Source: Engraulis encrasicolus | Taxonomy: Eukaryota; Chordata; Actinopteri; Clupeiformes; Engraulidae | Reading direction: 5' to 3' | Length of the DNA stretch: 64,000 nt | NCBI RefSeq assembly: GCF_034702125.1 | Contig: NC_085875.1 | Span: 17,097,506 to 17,161,505, forward strand | Shown: in pieces, positions 1 through 9,884 of the stretch | How positions within the stretch are numbered: the stretch's first letter is position 1 | Layout of the letters: every line of letters starts with the position of its first letter | Program-made: the position numbers and the translations under genes | Notes under the pieces: generated by a model | The model's database searches: none | What the model saw: only the letters and a program-made list of their open reading frames with translations | What the model was told of the DNA's origin: nothing

Positions 1-155
1 TTCTACTCCACGCGTCTGCGCGTGAACAAGCGCATCCTGCAGCTGTGCATAGGCAACCATGAGCTGTACATGCAGCGCCGCAAACCCGACAGCATCGAGG
101 TGCAGCAGATGAAGGCGCAGGCCCGCGAGGACAAGCACCAGAAGCAGATGGAGAG
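1..155 (+). CDS. ezr: Ezrin-like ERM protein, exon at end of FERM domain (partial)
   Basis: This is the first visible exon of an ERM (ezrin/radixin/moesin) gene, reading in phase 0 from base 1. Ezrin tethers cortical actin to membrane proteins. The exon encodes the end of the FERM F3 lobe ([14 protein letters not shown], then [18 protein letters not shown]) and the start of the central helix. The donor is GAGAG|GTACAG at 155/156; the split AG|G arginine codon is completed at 3073. Five further exons at 3073, 4333, 5542, 6475 and 7342 join in matching phase. Ezrin is preferred over radixin or moesin because the protein ends DEFEAL (radixin EAM, moesin ESM from memory) and contains DLVKTREELQMVMTAPPP and SAELQVEGI. 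The N-terminal FERM exons lie outside the window. Whether this is the a or b teleost paralogue cannot be told. Confidence 0.93.
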
Positions 156-1685
156 GTACAGCAAGACACATTATAATACATATACAATATATTAGGAAAC
201 ACATTCATAACACCAAAACAGATGGAGAGGTACAGCAAGACACATGACAATACATACATACAGGGCTCTAAATTAACTTTTTTCATCACCAGACAAAATG
301 GCTACTAGATGTTGATCTCTAGCCAAACACACTTTCACTAATGGGTCAAAATGGCTTGTAAGTTGGTCTTTTCTACCAGCCAAACTGAAATTTCACCAGC
401 ATTTGGCTGGTTGGCTGGTGCTAATTTAAGGCCCTGCATACACAATATATTAGGAAACACATTCATAACACCAAAACAGATGGAGAGGTACAGCAAGACA
501 CATTACAATACATATACAATATATTAGGAAACACATTCATAACACCAAAACAGATGTAGAGGTACAGCAAGACACATTATAATACATACATACAGGGCTC
601 TAAATTAACTTTTTTCATCACCAGACAAAATGGCTACTAGATGTTAATCTCTAGCCAAACACACTTTCACTAATGGGTCAAAATGGCTAGTAAGTTGGTC
701 TTTTCTATCAGCCAAACTGAAATTTCACCAGCATTTGGCTGGTTGCCTGGTGTTAGTAATTTAAAGCCCTGAATATACAATATATTAGGAAACACATTCA
801 TAACACCAAAACAGATGGAGAGGTACAGCAAGACACATTATAATACATATACAATATATTAGGAAACACATTCATAACACCAAAACAGATGGAGAGGTAC
901 AGCAAGACACATGACAATACATATACAATACATTACAATATATTAGGAAACACATAAGCAGATAAAGTCCTATGCCCGCGAGGACAAGCACTAGAAACAG
1001 ATGGAGAGGTACAGCAAGACACATGACAATACATACACAATACATTAATAATACATTAATATATATATAATATATTAGGAAACACATTCATAACACCAAA
1101 ACAGATGTAGAGGTACAGCAAGACACATTACAATACATATACATTTACAATACAATATATTAGGAAACACATTCATAACACAGTAGATAAGCAGATACAG
1201 TACAATATCATACACGGTCGGCATTTACAACACATTAGCAGATGAAGGCGCAGGCCCGCGAGGACAAGCACCAGAAACAGATGGAGAGGTACAGCAAGAC
1301 GCATTACAATACTTACACAATACATTAATTAGTTAGAAACTTTATTATGCCCAATGGGACAAATATATACAATACATTACAATATATTAGGAAACACCAG
1401 AAACAGATGGAGAGGTACAGCAAGACACATTACAATACTTACACAATACATGAATTAGTTAGAAACTTTATTATGCCCAATGGGACAAATATATACAATA
1501 CATATACAATACATTACAATATATTAGGAAACACCAGAAACAGATGGAGAGGTACAGTACAGCAAGACACATTACAATACATATACAATACATTATATTA
1601 GGAAACACATTCATAACACAGTGGATGAGCAGATAAAGTCCTATGCCCACAAACAGAATCACCAGAAACAGATGGAGAGGTACTG
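156..1685 (+). repeat. Tandem array made of ezrin exon end plus splice donor
   Basis: After the true exon end, the segment CAGATGGAGAGGTACAGCAA recurs at about 219, 477, 551, 812, 886, 998, 1102, 1278, 1404, 1541 and 1669 (two copies read CAGATGTAGAGG). The intervening units are AT-rich with ATATTAGGAAACACATTC and AATACATATACAAT. Three copies extend further into the exon (about 973, 1241 and 1640). The units therefore derive from the exon-intron junction itself. Two 170-bp dispersed repeats (about 262-435 and 593-772) interrupt the array. A fragment resumes at about 2490-2610 beyond two inserted MITEs. Confidence 0.9.
262..772. repeat. Dispersed repeat with GGGCTCTAAATTAAC end, two copies
   Basis: Near-identical copies at about 262-435 and 593-772 begin GGGCTCTAAATTAACTTTTT and end AATTTAAGGCCCTG. 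An inverted relative lies at about 3640-3815, and related AGGGCTTGA(C/G)ATTAA sequence occurs at 5095-5490 and 21257-21375. This is a dispersed short repeat of unknown class. Confidence 0.7.
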
Positions 1686-2190
1686 TAAAGGGCAGATTAT
1701 AGTTCATCAACGGCGCCCGTTGGTTCTGGTCGCTAACCACTGTTGATGTTATAGATCTGCGCACGAGGTCTCTTGTCGTTAGCCACATTTGGCTACATAG
1801 CTACAAAGCTACAGTACAGTAGTCAGACGATAGGTTTTGTGCTGCAAGTGCTAAACTGATGTATTGTTTGTTTGTTACTTAATAATTCAGTCATTGTAGC
1901 TTCATTTAATTACACACACTAGAAAGAAGGCGTTTGTATTTCACAGAATATTGACAGTTTGGCTCTCGTAAACTACCGGAGAACTGTGCTTCCACGAGAA
2001 CAAGGAAGTAGCGAGACGACCAATCACAGCGCCTTTTCTCTGCAACCTTCGCAACCGCCAGACGTGTAGTCAGGATTTTCTTGAGGCGTGCGACGACGGT
2101 TGCAGAGCCTCTGCGCGGGGGGCGTGGTCGTGCACAGACGGTTGCACAGGCTCTGCAACCGTCAGCGCCAATAAGTATAAATTGGCCTTA
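1686..2190. mobile_element. Probable PIF/Harbinger-like MITE
   Basis: It interrupts the ezrin exon-boundary array. The outer ends are inverted: AAAGGGCAGATTATAGTTCA at the left, and the complement of the right end reads TTAAGGCCAATTTATACTT. Ends of this type are common in fish MITEs. No coding capacity is visible. Confidence 0.45.
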
Positions 2191-2204
2191 AGACACATTA
2201 CAAT

Positions 2205-2487
2205 CAGGGCCGGATTAACATTGCCCGGGGGCCCCTAGGCTACAGGTTGTTGTGGGGCCCCCTGAAAGGCAAATTTTCCAGGAAAATTACATAAACAATG
2301 TCATAATTACGAGCTAGGAATTGAGGGCAACTTGTCTACCAACTGTATGGAACACAATAGATACATTTTTCAATGTTGCATTGGGTCAAAATTCTGCATT
2401 TTCCACTTCTGGCCAATCAGGGGGCCCCTGGCAGGTGGGGGCCCCTAGGCTGCAGCCATATCTAGCCTGTGCATTAATCCGGCCCCG
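2205..2487. mobile_element. hAT-like MITE with 8-bp target duplication
   Basis: The ends CAGGGCCGGATTAA and TTAATCCGGCCCCG are inverted. The flanks ATTACAAT (2197-2204) and ATTACACT (2488-2495) form an 8-bp duplication with one mismatch, as expected for hAT insertion. The interior contains GGGGCCCC(T/C)-rich sequence. It is non-coding. Confidence 0.75.
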
Positions 2488-2610
2488 ATTACACTACACA
2501 TACATTTACAATACATACCGATATATTAGGAAACACATACAGAACCCATAGCACCACATTCACAGCACAGCAGGTAAGCAGATAAAGTCCTATGCCCAAT
2601 AATAAATAAC

Positions 2611-3072
2611 ATTGTCCTTTCTTCTACGATATACTGCCCCACAGAGGCAAAGTGCAGTCACTACATATTTTGTCAAACATTGAGTTTAGACTGAAAATGG
2701 TCTTCACGACACCTCCTTTATCTTGTGACAAAGCCTTATGACCCAAATGTGTCCTGTTTTAGAGATATTTCTCGGTCAAAGTTAATACCAAATCTCTGGG
2801 GGCATTTTTTTTTATCCGTTTCATTGTTGGTGTAGTTACTGCACTTTGCCTTTGTAGGGCCGTGTATGAGTCTGCACCAACAATGACGGACTCTCTTATT
2901 TGTGTTTTCCCTGTGTCCATGCATGTTCTATACAGTATGTTACATGTGCAATAATCTGCATTAGGGTTTTTTTTGGTATATTTTTGTATTTATGTAAGCT
3001 GACAGATACCCTTCCTTCAGGATTAATAAAAGTACTCTACTCTTTCTGTCCATGCTTGTGTCTCCTCCTCAG
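2611..3072 (+). other. Ezrin intron sequence with LINE-type 3' tail
   Basis: Mostly unique intron. At about 2930-3050 there is a sequence ending TTCCTTCAGGATTAATAAAAG followed by an ACTCT run. The same tail is seen at 7087-7312, 44760-44795 and 58825-58890, marking 3' ends of a non-LTR retrotransposon family. Confidence 0.5.
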
Positions 3073-3203
3073 GGACAAGCTGGAGGCGGAGAAGAGGAGG
3101 CGGGAGGCCATGGAGAAGGAAAAGGAGCAGATGGAGAGGGAGAAGCAGGACCTCATGATGAAGCTCAGGCAGTTTGAGGAGCAGACCCTCAAGGCAGAGA
3201 GAG
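3073..3203 (+). CDS. ezr: Ezrin exon, central coiled-coil helix
   Basis: The acceptor is CTCCTCAG|G at 3072/3073 and the donor AGAG|GTCAGT at 3203/3204. It encodes about 43 residues of highly charged alpha-helix (DKLEAEKRRREAMEKEKEQM and onward, ending KAER), the antiparallel coiled coil that masks the FERM domain in the closed state. It joins the first exon in phase. A LINE-type 3' tail with an ACTCT repeat lies immediately upstream of the acceptor (about 2930-3050). Confidence 0.93.
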
Positions 3204-3254
3204 GTCAGTAACAGAAACACATACCATAATACTGTATGTATTAGACTATATGTA

Positions 3255-3623
3255 TTAAAGGGACAATGTGTAGGAAATGGTCAAACAAGGTACTGTAACT
3301 ATGCTGCTCATTGAAACTGGGGGCTGCCTACTGACAAATTTGATCTTTACATGAAAGTTTACTAAGTAATAAACAAATATGTTCTAGCATGGTCCAAGTA
3401 CAGTCATTTTTGCAGCTTAAAATGGCTGTTTCTGGAAATTCAAAATGGCGGACCATGGAGAAGATCCCCCTTTTCATGTATGAGAAGTGCAATTTTTCCA
3501 GTTATAATGAATACTTAGAATTTGATGGTGGTGGTAAGTATTCATGGAAAAGGTAACATTAGTGAATGGGCAGCATGAATTCTGGAAATAAATAACTAAA
3601 AATCTCACACAGTGTCCCTTTAA
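3255..3623 (-). mobile_element. TTAA-flanked MITE, family A copy 1
   Basis: Termini TTAAAGGGACAATGTG and CACAGTGTCCCTTTAA are inverted and flanked by TTAA. The interior matches the copies at 10665, 21382 and 39313 (shared CCATGGTCCGCCATTTTGAA). TTAA targets suggest piggyBac-type or Kolobok-type mobilisation. The orientation is opposite to the other copies. Confidence 0.85.
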
Positions 3624-4127
3624 ACTGTATACATACATACTGGCCCCTAATCAACACCAGCCAAACGACCACATGCTGGTAAAATTGAGTTTGGCTGGTA
3701 AAAAAGACCAACTTACTAGCCACTTTCACCCATTAGTGAGTGTGTGTTTGGCGAGCAAGATTAACATCTACTAGCCATTTTGTCTGGTGATTAAAATGGT
3801 TAATTTAGAGCCCTGCATACATATACATTCATGGCATCAAGATGGTTGATGCATTTCAAGGGTATAAATAGAATATAAAAAATATATAGAATATAAAAAG
3901 AACATTCATACAAACTTCACAAAATACATTAATATTTTGATCTTTCATTTCTGTAACTGTGCCCCACACTTCTCTAACTTTTAAAAATCAGTTTGTGTAT
4001 CTCCTACAGTAGTGTGATAGGGCATGTCGCCTCCTGCTGTCCATATGCTGTTATTACACAGAGCAGAGCTAAATGACAGTGCTCCACAGCGCACAATGCT
4101 CACAATAAAATTGTATTTAAGCCTTAT

Positions 4128-4240
4128 CCATGCAAGGGGGCAACCCCAAACAGTGGTCCAATGGAGCGGCCGGAAATCGAACCGGCAATCTTTGGGATAC
4201 CAGTCTGACACCCAAAAATGCTTACCCATGACTGTTTACA
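4128..4240 (-). repeat. tRNA-derived SINE fragment
   Basis: The complement contains an RNA polymerase III B-box-like GGTTCGATTTCC preceded by GGTATCCCAAAGATTGCC. No intact cloverleaf is seen. It lies in the ezrin intron before exon 4333. Confidence 0.45.
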
Positions 4241-4332
4241 CACTGAAATTTTAAAGAGCAATGTGCCGGTTAGACGCCACTAAATATCCCATCTAGACCA
4301 TTGATACAATTGTTGTGTCATTCACTCTGCAG

Positions 4333-4493
4333 AGTTGAAGGATCAGCTGGACCGGGCCATCCGGCTGGAGGCTGAGCGGAGGCAGGCGGAGGAGGAGGCG
4401 GCCAGGCTGGAGGCCGAGAGGCAGGCCGCCCTCCAGGCCAAAGAGGAGCTGGCGCGCCAGGCAGAGGACCAGCTCAAGTCCCAAGAACAGCTG
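4333..4493 (+). CDS. ezr: Ezrin exon, central coiled-coil helix
   Basis: The acceptor is CTGCAG|AG and the donor CAGCTG|GTGAGA. It encodes an EL-KDQLDRAIRLEAERRQ... helix ending AKEELARQAEDQLKSQEQL, which matches the ezrin coiled-coil end (ALRAKEEL...QIKSQEQL in mammals, from memory). It carries a regular Glu/Arg/Ala heptad pattern. Phase is continuous with both neighbours. Confidence 0.93.
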
Positions 4494-5541
4494 GTGAGAA
4501 GAGATGACAGACTGGCAGCTTTTATTTTGAAACATGCTGCTTTTTTACAACTTGTGTTTTTTTCCCCCTGCACACAGGGCTGATAGTATTCAGGCTCCAT
4601 GCCTGATTTCAGGCTTGACAGAATTTGCACAAATAAAAACATTGATAATAATTAGCCATTAGGTTATTCTTATCTCAGAAAGTGTTTACAGGTTCAGGGT
4701 TTTTTTCTACTATCAGGCTTGAATAATGGTCATACACAGGCTATTAAATGTTTGAATAATGTGTCAAAATAGGCCTACGTTACGTCACTATGCAGTATCT
4801 TGTCGTCGTCGTTACAGCAGGGGGGAGGGGGGGGTGGGGGGGGGGACTATAAAACTCCTGCACAGCAACTTAAAGTCAAATTGTAAGAGTTGTTTTCTGG
4901 AATCTGCTGCTTTTGAAACTTATGAAATGACCATGATGAATATCCTTTGTGTTACAATAATGAAATAACGTTTCAAAAGCTGATATATAATACTTGTGTT
5001 ACAAATATGTAATATTATTTTACAATTGTATGTTTCATTTCCTATGTTCTCAACTCTTTCTGAGTTGGGGTTGTACTGTATGTTTTAGTTGCCAGCGGGG
5101 CTTGACACTGGCACCTGCCAACCGGCCAAATGCTGGTAAAACTTGCCTGTGGCTGATAACAATTTCAGTGTCACTAGCCAATTTGGCAGGCAGCTTATTC
5201 TACGGTATGACATATCAGAATAGCATACAGTATATTCTGCACTTTGCCCCTAGCGTATCAATTAATGGTATTTAAGTTCAAGGAAAAGCTCAGTTACTCA
5301 ATTTCTATTTGTTTGTTTTATTTCCATGTAGAAACCCATGCACTCATATTCTTGCTGCACCTCATCTTCTGAGATTAAATGTACAGTGTCATGATAAAAC
5401 AATTGTGGCTAGTAGAATAGCTGGATGGCTAGTGACTCGGGAAAACTACTAGCCACAGTGGCCGGCAAGCGAAAAAGTTAATGTCAAGCCCTGGTTGCCA
5501 GGTGTGTGCGTGATGGTGTTATTTTGTTTGCGTTGCCGTAG
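4494..5541 (+). other. Ezrin intron with repeat remnants
   Basis: No coding sequence is seen. It holds a G-rich run (about 4820-4847) and, at about 5090-5490, inverted-ended remnants of the GGGCTTGACA repeat family, with TTAATGTCAAGCCCTGG at the right end. Confidence 0.5.
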
Positions 5542-5634
5542 GCTGCGGAGCTGCTGGAGTACAGCGCTAAGATCAACGCCCTGGAGGAGATCAAGAGGCA
5601 GAAGGAGGAGGAGGCCGACTCCTGGCAAGTCAGG
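5542..5634 (+). CDS. ezr: Ezrin exon, end of coiled coil
   Basis: The acceptor is GCCGTAG|GCT and the donor AGG|GTGAGC. Its 31 codons, phase 0 at both ends, encode AAELLEYSAKINALEEIKRQ and then KEEEADSWQVR, equivalent to the AAELAEYTAKIALLEE exon of mammalian ezrin. This is the C-terminal arm of the antiparallel helix. Confidence 0.92.
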
Positions 5635-5779
5635 GTGAGCTCACCAAAACCAACGCAGCACCAAAGATCCTCACTAGTGGAAAGATAAATCACATACATC
5701 CGTGTGCAGCGTTACTCTGCATTACCATTCACTTTACACTGGATCAGGCACTACCAAATTGTGCCCTAAAAAAAATGTT

Positions 5780-5990
5780 TAAAAAAAATCTGGCAAATTG
5801 ATCTTATTCCATATTGCTTTGAGAGGGGGGCGCACCTTGCATACATTTTTTTCTTCTTTATTTTTGTGCACACTGAGGAAGGCACACGCCAAAACGCGTC
5901 TGTGCACAAAAAAACTAAAAAATGTATGCAAGGTGCGCCCTCCTTTTCTTTTTTTGATTCTAAGTATTTACTTGGGACAGCACCCTTAAA
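5780..5990. repeat. Hairpin-forming MITE in ezrin intron
   Basis: GGGCGCACCTTGCATACATT (from 5827) and its complement near 5920-5941 are separated by a CACTGAGGAAGGCACACGCC-type spacer. Together they can form a long stem. No ORF is seen. Confidence 0.6.
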
Positions 5991-6319
5991 AGTTATCAAG
6001 AAACCTGAGTGAAGCCTGCTACCCACTTGATTTGAGAGTACTGAACAATCTGTCTATACAAGGCTGTGTTCTGCCTCCGAACTCAGCTAGTTGGCATCCG
6101 TTACACATTATGAAAAACTGAAAGAAAAGTCAGCGACACTGTCTGATGAAGGGCATGCACCCAATCTTTTTGAGACGGATGTGCGTTGTTTTCCTCTTTT
6201 TAACTACTGGATCCGTTACACATCATCCACTCGAACCCATCATCTTCCTCTTCCCATCCCAGTCCAAAACATTAGTGTGCATTTGTTCTATAACAATTTA
6301 TTTGCCTAATTTGCCATCA

Positions 6320-6474
6320 TCTTCTTTTCTCTTCCTCCTTCGCTACCTGCTTTACCTCCTCCTCCTCCTCCTCCTTCTCCTTTCCCACCTCTTCCTCTCC
6401 TCCTTCATCCTCTCCCTTTCCCTCTTCATTCTCCTTCATCCTCCTCCTCCTCCTCCTCCTCTTCCTCTCCGCAG
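6320..6474 (+). repeat. Long CT-rich polypyrimidine tract before an ezrin acceptor
   Basis: About 150 bases are almost purely pyrimidine, mostly CTC/CCT triplets, ending in CTCTCCGCAG|GCC. It serves as, or hugely extends, the polypyrimidine tract of the ezrin acceptor at 6474/6475. Homopyrimidine mirror-like tracts of this length can adopt triplex (H-DNA) structure; that is inference. Confidence 0.8.
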
Positions 6475-6798
6475 GCCATGGAGGCGCAGGAGGACCTGGT
6501 GAAGACGCGCGAGGAGCTCCAGATGGTGATGACCGCTCCCCCTCCCGCGGCAGCACCCCTGGTGGTGGAGGAGGAGGCCGCGGCGCCGCTGGTCAACCAC
6601 GAGAACCACCACTCCGCCTCCTCCTCCTCCTCCTCCTCGGAGCACCACTCTGACTCGGAGCACGAGGAGGAGCACCACGAGGAGAGCAACAGCACCCACA
6701 GTGCCGAGCTGCAGGTGGAGGGCATCGAGGACCACCGCAACGAGGAAGAGCGCCTCACGGAGGCCGAGAAGAACATGCGCCTGCAGAAGCAGCTCATG
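6475..6798 (+). CDS. ezr: Ezrin exon, proline/acidic linker and start of C-ERMAD
   Basis: 108 codons, phase 0 at both ends. It starts AMEAQEDLVKTREELQMVMT and APPPAAAPLVVEEE (ezrin hallmark DLVKT.EEL..VMTAPPP). The next segment is a low-complexity stretch of His, Ser and Glu with a run of seven Ser codons (TCC-rich, about 6619-6640) and HHSDSEHEEEHHEE. The exon then resumes conserved sequence SAELQVEGIEDHRNEEERLTEAEKN. The His/Ser/Glu stretch differs from the sequence I recall for mammalian ezrin at this place and looks like a simple-sequence-driven expansion. The donor is CTCATG|GTGAGT. Confidence 0.92.
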
Positions 6799-6887
6799 GT
6801 GAGTGGAGACTAGTGAGGGGGAGGAGACGAGACGAGGCGAGGCGGTAATAATGTGTGTGATTGTATGTGTGCTGGATGACGCAGCAA

Positions 6888-6889
<2 letters not shown>

Positions 6890-6942
<53 letters not shown>
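6890..6942. repeat. (TG)n microsatellite
   Basis: About 25 uninterrupted TG units lie in the ezrin intron after the 6475-6798 exon. Long ORFs called across it on the minus strand are repeat translations. Confidence 0.95.
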
Positions 6943-6946
<4 letters not shown>

Positions 6947-7086
6947 CGTGCATGCATGAGATTAAAGTGAGATGCATGGTGAGGATGAGGCATGAATGAC
7001 GTGTGTGTGTGTGAACAGCTCATAAGAATAATGCAGTGTGTGTGTACAATGTCATCAGAATCGGACGCTGTGGGAGAAATAAAGTC

Positions 7087-7316
7087 CCATAAGCTCTCCT
7101 TCGGGATTAATAAATGTTACTCTACTCTACTCTACATAAGCTCTCCTTCGGGATTAATAAATGTTACTCTACTCTACTCTACATAAGCTCTCCTTCGGGA
7201 TTAATAAATGTTACTCTACTCTACATAAAGTCTCCTTCCATCATCTAAATAAAGTCACTTAAGCTCTCCTTCGGGATTGATAAATGTTACTCTACTCTAC
7301 TCTACTCTACATAAAC
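7087..7316 (+). repeat. Tandem repeat of a LINE-type 3' tail
   Basis: Four to five units of about 48 bp each contain CTCTCCTTCGGGATTAATAA and then ATGTTACTCTACTCTACTCT. They lie directly before the last ezrin acceptor. The unit is the 3' tail of a retrotransposon that has become tandem. Confidence 0.85.
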
Positions 7317-7341
7317 TCCTCCTTCCATCATCTCTCCACAG

Positions 7342-7506
7342 GCTCTCAGCTCCGAGCTGGCTGCGTCGCGCGACGACACCAAAGCCACCCAGAATGACTT
7401 GCTGCACTCTGAGAACGTGCGCGCGGGCCGAGACAAGTACAAGACCCTGCGTCAGATCCGCATGGGCAACACCAAGCAGAGGATCGATGAGTTTGAGGCA
7501 CTGTAG
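7342..7506 (+). CDS. ezr: Ezrin terminal coding exon, actin-binding C-ERMAD
   Basis: The acceptor is CTCCACAG|GCT. 54 codons and a TAG stop (7504-7506) encode [29 protein letters not shown] and the hallmark actin-binding tail [25 protein letters not shown]. The conserved regulatory threonine of KYKTLRQIR (Thr567 in human ezrin), phosphorylated by ROCK/LOK-type kinases, is present. The usual RQIRQGNT reads RQIRMGNT here, a Q-to-M change. Confidence 0.95.
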   Translation, partial: ALSSELAASRDDTKATQNDLLHSENVRAGRDKYKTLRQIRMGNTKQRIDEFEAL

Positions 7507-7643
7507 TGTGTAGACGCAGCGCAGCGTAGTTCCTGCCAGGGGTGGACAAACCAAACAGACACAGTAAATGCACCCTGTCACCAGTAGAGGGCGACCTGCA
7601 TTCATTAGTTACAGTCCAGTGTGAAGCATGTTCCAAATGACCT

Positions 7644-7938
7644 GGAGTGCGTTACAATATGCGGCCTTGCCTCCTCCACTTGTGCTTGTTTCCTTGTACC
7701 AGGAAGTAATATGTCATGATGACATCACTAACAGCATTATATGTCAATACCTTGCAAAAGCTCAATTGTAAACTCTTTTGCAATTGGGATGGTGAATGAA
7801 AAACAGTCCCTCAAAAGTTGTTGTGGCTAGGCTGACAGCTGGGAAACTATTGTTTTCTCCACGGAGGAGGGGCCAGGAGGCGGTGGGAGAAAACAAGCAC
7901 AAGTGGAGGAGGCAAGGCCGCATATTGTAACGTACTCC
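7644..7938. mobile_element. MITE family C copy 1, in ezrin 3' UTR
   Basis: The inverted ends are GGAGTGCGTTACAATATGCG and its complement-matching right end near 7920-7938. CTCCACTTGTGCTTG recurs inverted as CAAGCACAAGTGGAG. A second copy is at 33733-34035 with ends GGGTGCGTTCCAATATGCAA. If transcribed with ezrin it would form a long hairpin. Confidence 0.8.
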
Positions 7939-8989
7939 TGGTTTTACCTGTCCAATCAACCAGGTGATCAGGCGAATCGGACAGGTGAAATTAGGTAATT
8001 TGGAATACGTGGCACTGGATTTTAACAAACGAATCCAGGTTGCTCATCTCTGTCTCTCACGTACTGTACAGTAATTGCTTTCACCTGTAATCTATCACTA
8101 TGAATTAATTGGTAATTGATTGGTGGGATATTTGATTGATCAATTTCGTCCCGGTAGCCGTGGACTGAGGAATTGGAAATTGAGATGATTGAATTGGTGG
8201 GAACAAAAAAAAATGTGACAGGACTTTTACTTTTGTGTGTATGTTGATGTCAGCCTTACAACATGGTGGTCACACCATCTTTTTAAAAATCACCACCGCA
8301 GCACTCTACCAAATCCCCTGCCTCTCTTTCTTTCCACACAAAAAACCCCAAATCCCTCTCTCAGAACGCAGATGGTTGTATATGTACGTATATTCAGAAG
8401 GTTATAGAAAGTTTTTTAGTTTTCATTTCTTGGAGTTCTGAATGGAGAAATCACAGGAAAGAATCATTGTATTTTACTGTTATCATTTCAAAAAGCAAAT
8501 CAGTGCATGTGACTGAAGTTGCCAGGTGATGAAGGCATGAGTATCTGCTTAGAATGAATGAACGAAAGAGCATAAAGGACAAATGGACGTGTAAACGGTT
8601 TATGGATGCAAGATAACTGGGAACAGCAATGGCCACACACCAAAGTGCTAGAGTTGCGTAGTTACAGACCACAATGATCATTTCTGTCTTGATATTTTAG
8701 TGGTACTCCACATGCAAAGGACAATATATGTTGCTGCTAGCTGTCCACGCAAGATGTAAATGTTTTGTTCAGAAAACATCAGAATTTTAATGTCACCTTT
8801 GACCTTTGTCTTGTCAAAGCAGAACCAGGAATACCCTCATTTAATTTGGTTTAGCATTGTTACAAAAACAATGTTAACTTGTGTCACTTTAAATCACATG
8901 TTTCTATGGGCTAATGCTGTTATAATTTGAAGTTAAGATAATGTAATTAAATGTTTGTGTGGCTGAAGGGCAAGGACATGTGTACGTAC

Positions 8990-9429
8990 CATTGAGAGTA
9001 AATAGAATGGAGGCCAAAATTCTATTTCATTGTTGAAGCCAAGTTGGAGCCAAGGTTGGACCCAAAAAGACCAAAAAATGGCCAAATCCCATTCATTCCT
9101 ATGAGAGACATAAAACCCTGTATCTCCCTTAAATGCCACTCCAGGGGGATCATTTTTCGCTAAACTAGTAGGTCCCCTTGCTCTCCAACTTACCAGGGTG
9201 GTGATTTTTTGTGGTGATGTTTTATTTTAGAGAGATATTAAAAGTTAAATTGACCAATGAGCATCAGAACATGGTTTGATTGACCGTTAGAAGTCTTGTT
9301 GTTGTCCAATCAGCACCTGCGTTTGGCGTTGCTAAGGTGGAATGTAAGTTGGAATGTTCCCAAATCTGGCTTCAAAGCGTTGAATGGCAAATAGCGTTGA
9401 TTTGGCGTCCATTCTATTTACTGTCAATG
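8990..9429 (+). mobile_element. hAT-like MITE family B copy 1
   Basis: The ends CATTGAGAGTAAATAGAATG and CATTCTATTTACTGTCAATG are inverted. Both flanks carry GTACGTAC (8982-8989 and 9430-9437), an 8-bp target duplication. The second copy, inverted, is at 45977-46409. It lies in the ezrin 3' UTR region. Confidence 0.85.
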
Positions 9430-9884
9430 GTACGTACATATGTGTAGCAAAGATAAGTAACTTGTTCATATAGGCTTTGTGTTCACGCTCTCTGTAAATG
9501 TTGATTTATTTTCTCCATTTATTCCCTGCTCCCTCCAAGTCTCTGGTCTTGTAGCTGCTGAGGTGCCATTTCTTTTCTGGTGTGTGGGACATTTGAAATG
9601 AGAAAGGCTGAGGGTGGGGATTTTACTGTATGACAAACAACAATAAAGACTTATTAACCACAATGTTTCATCTAAAATGCTTTGGCTGTGATTTAAAATA
9701 CAATCATCCGTGTGGTATTGTCCTTTGGTTCTTCAGTTTGTTGATTTCTTTAGGCTGATAAACCAGACTAAATGTGTCCCTCTTCCCATTTTCCAGGTAT
9801 TTCTGTAAGTCTTCATCTGACCCTTAGATTATGTTTAACCTCATTAAGGAATCTGGACAGAAGCATCACTGCTCAAGTATATAA

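Larger units (their letters stand above)
7507..9665 (+). other. Probable ezrin 3' UTR with polyadenylation signal
   Basis: No coding exon is visible after the stop. The first clear polyadenylation signal downstream is AATAAA at 9642-9647, giving a UTR of about 2.1 kb. Two MITEs lie inside (7644-7938 and 8990-9429). A CTCF-core-like motif sits at 7581-7593. The 3' end is inferred from the signal only. Confidence 0.5.

Noticed and set aside
3255..3623. Conserved non-coding enhancer shared by several loci
   Set aside because: Inverted ends, TTAA flanks and multiple copies show it is a MITE.
6436..7023. 195-residue open frame on the minus strand
   Set aside because: It consists of translations of the (CA)n microsatellite and the antisense of the ezrin exon.
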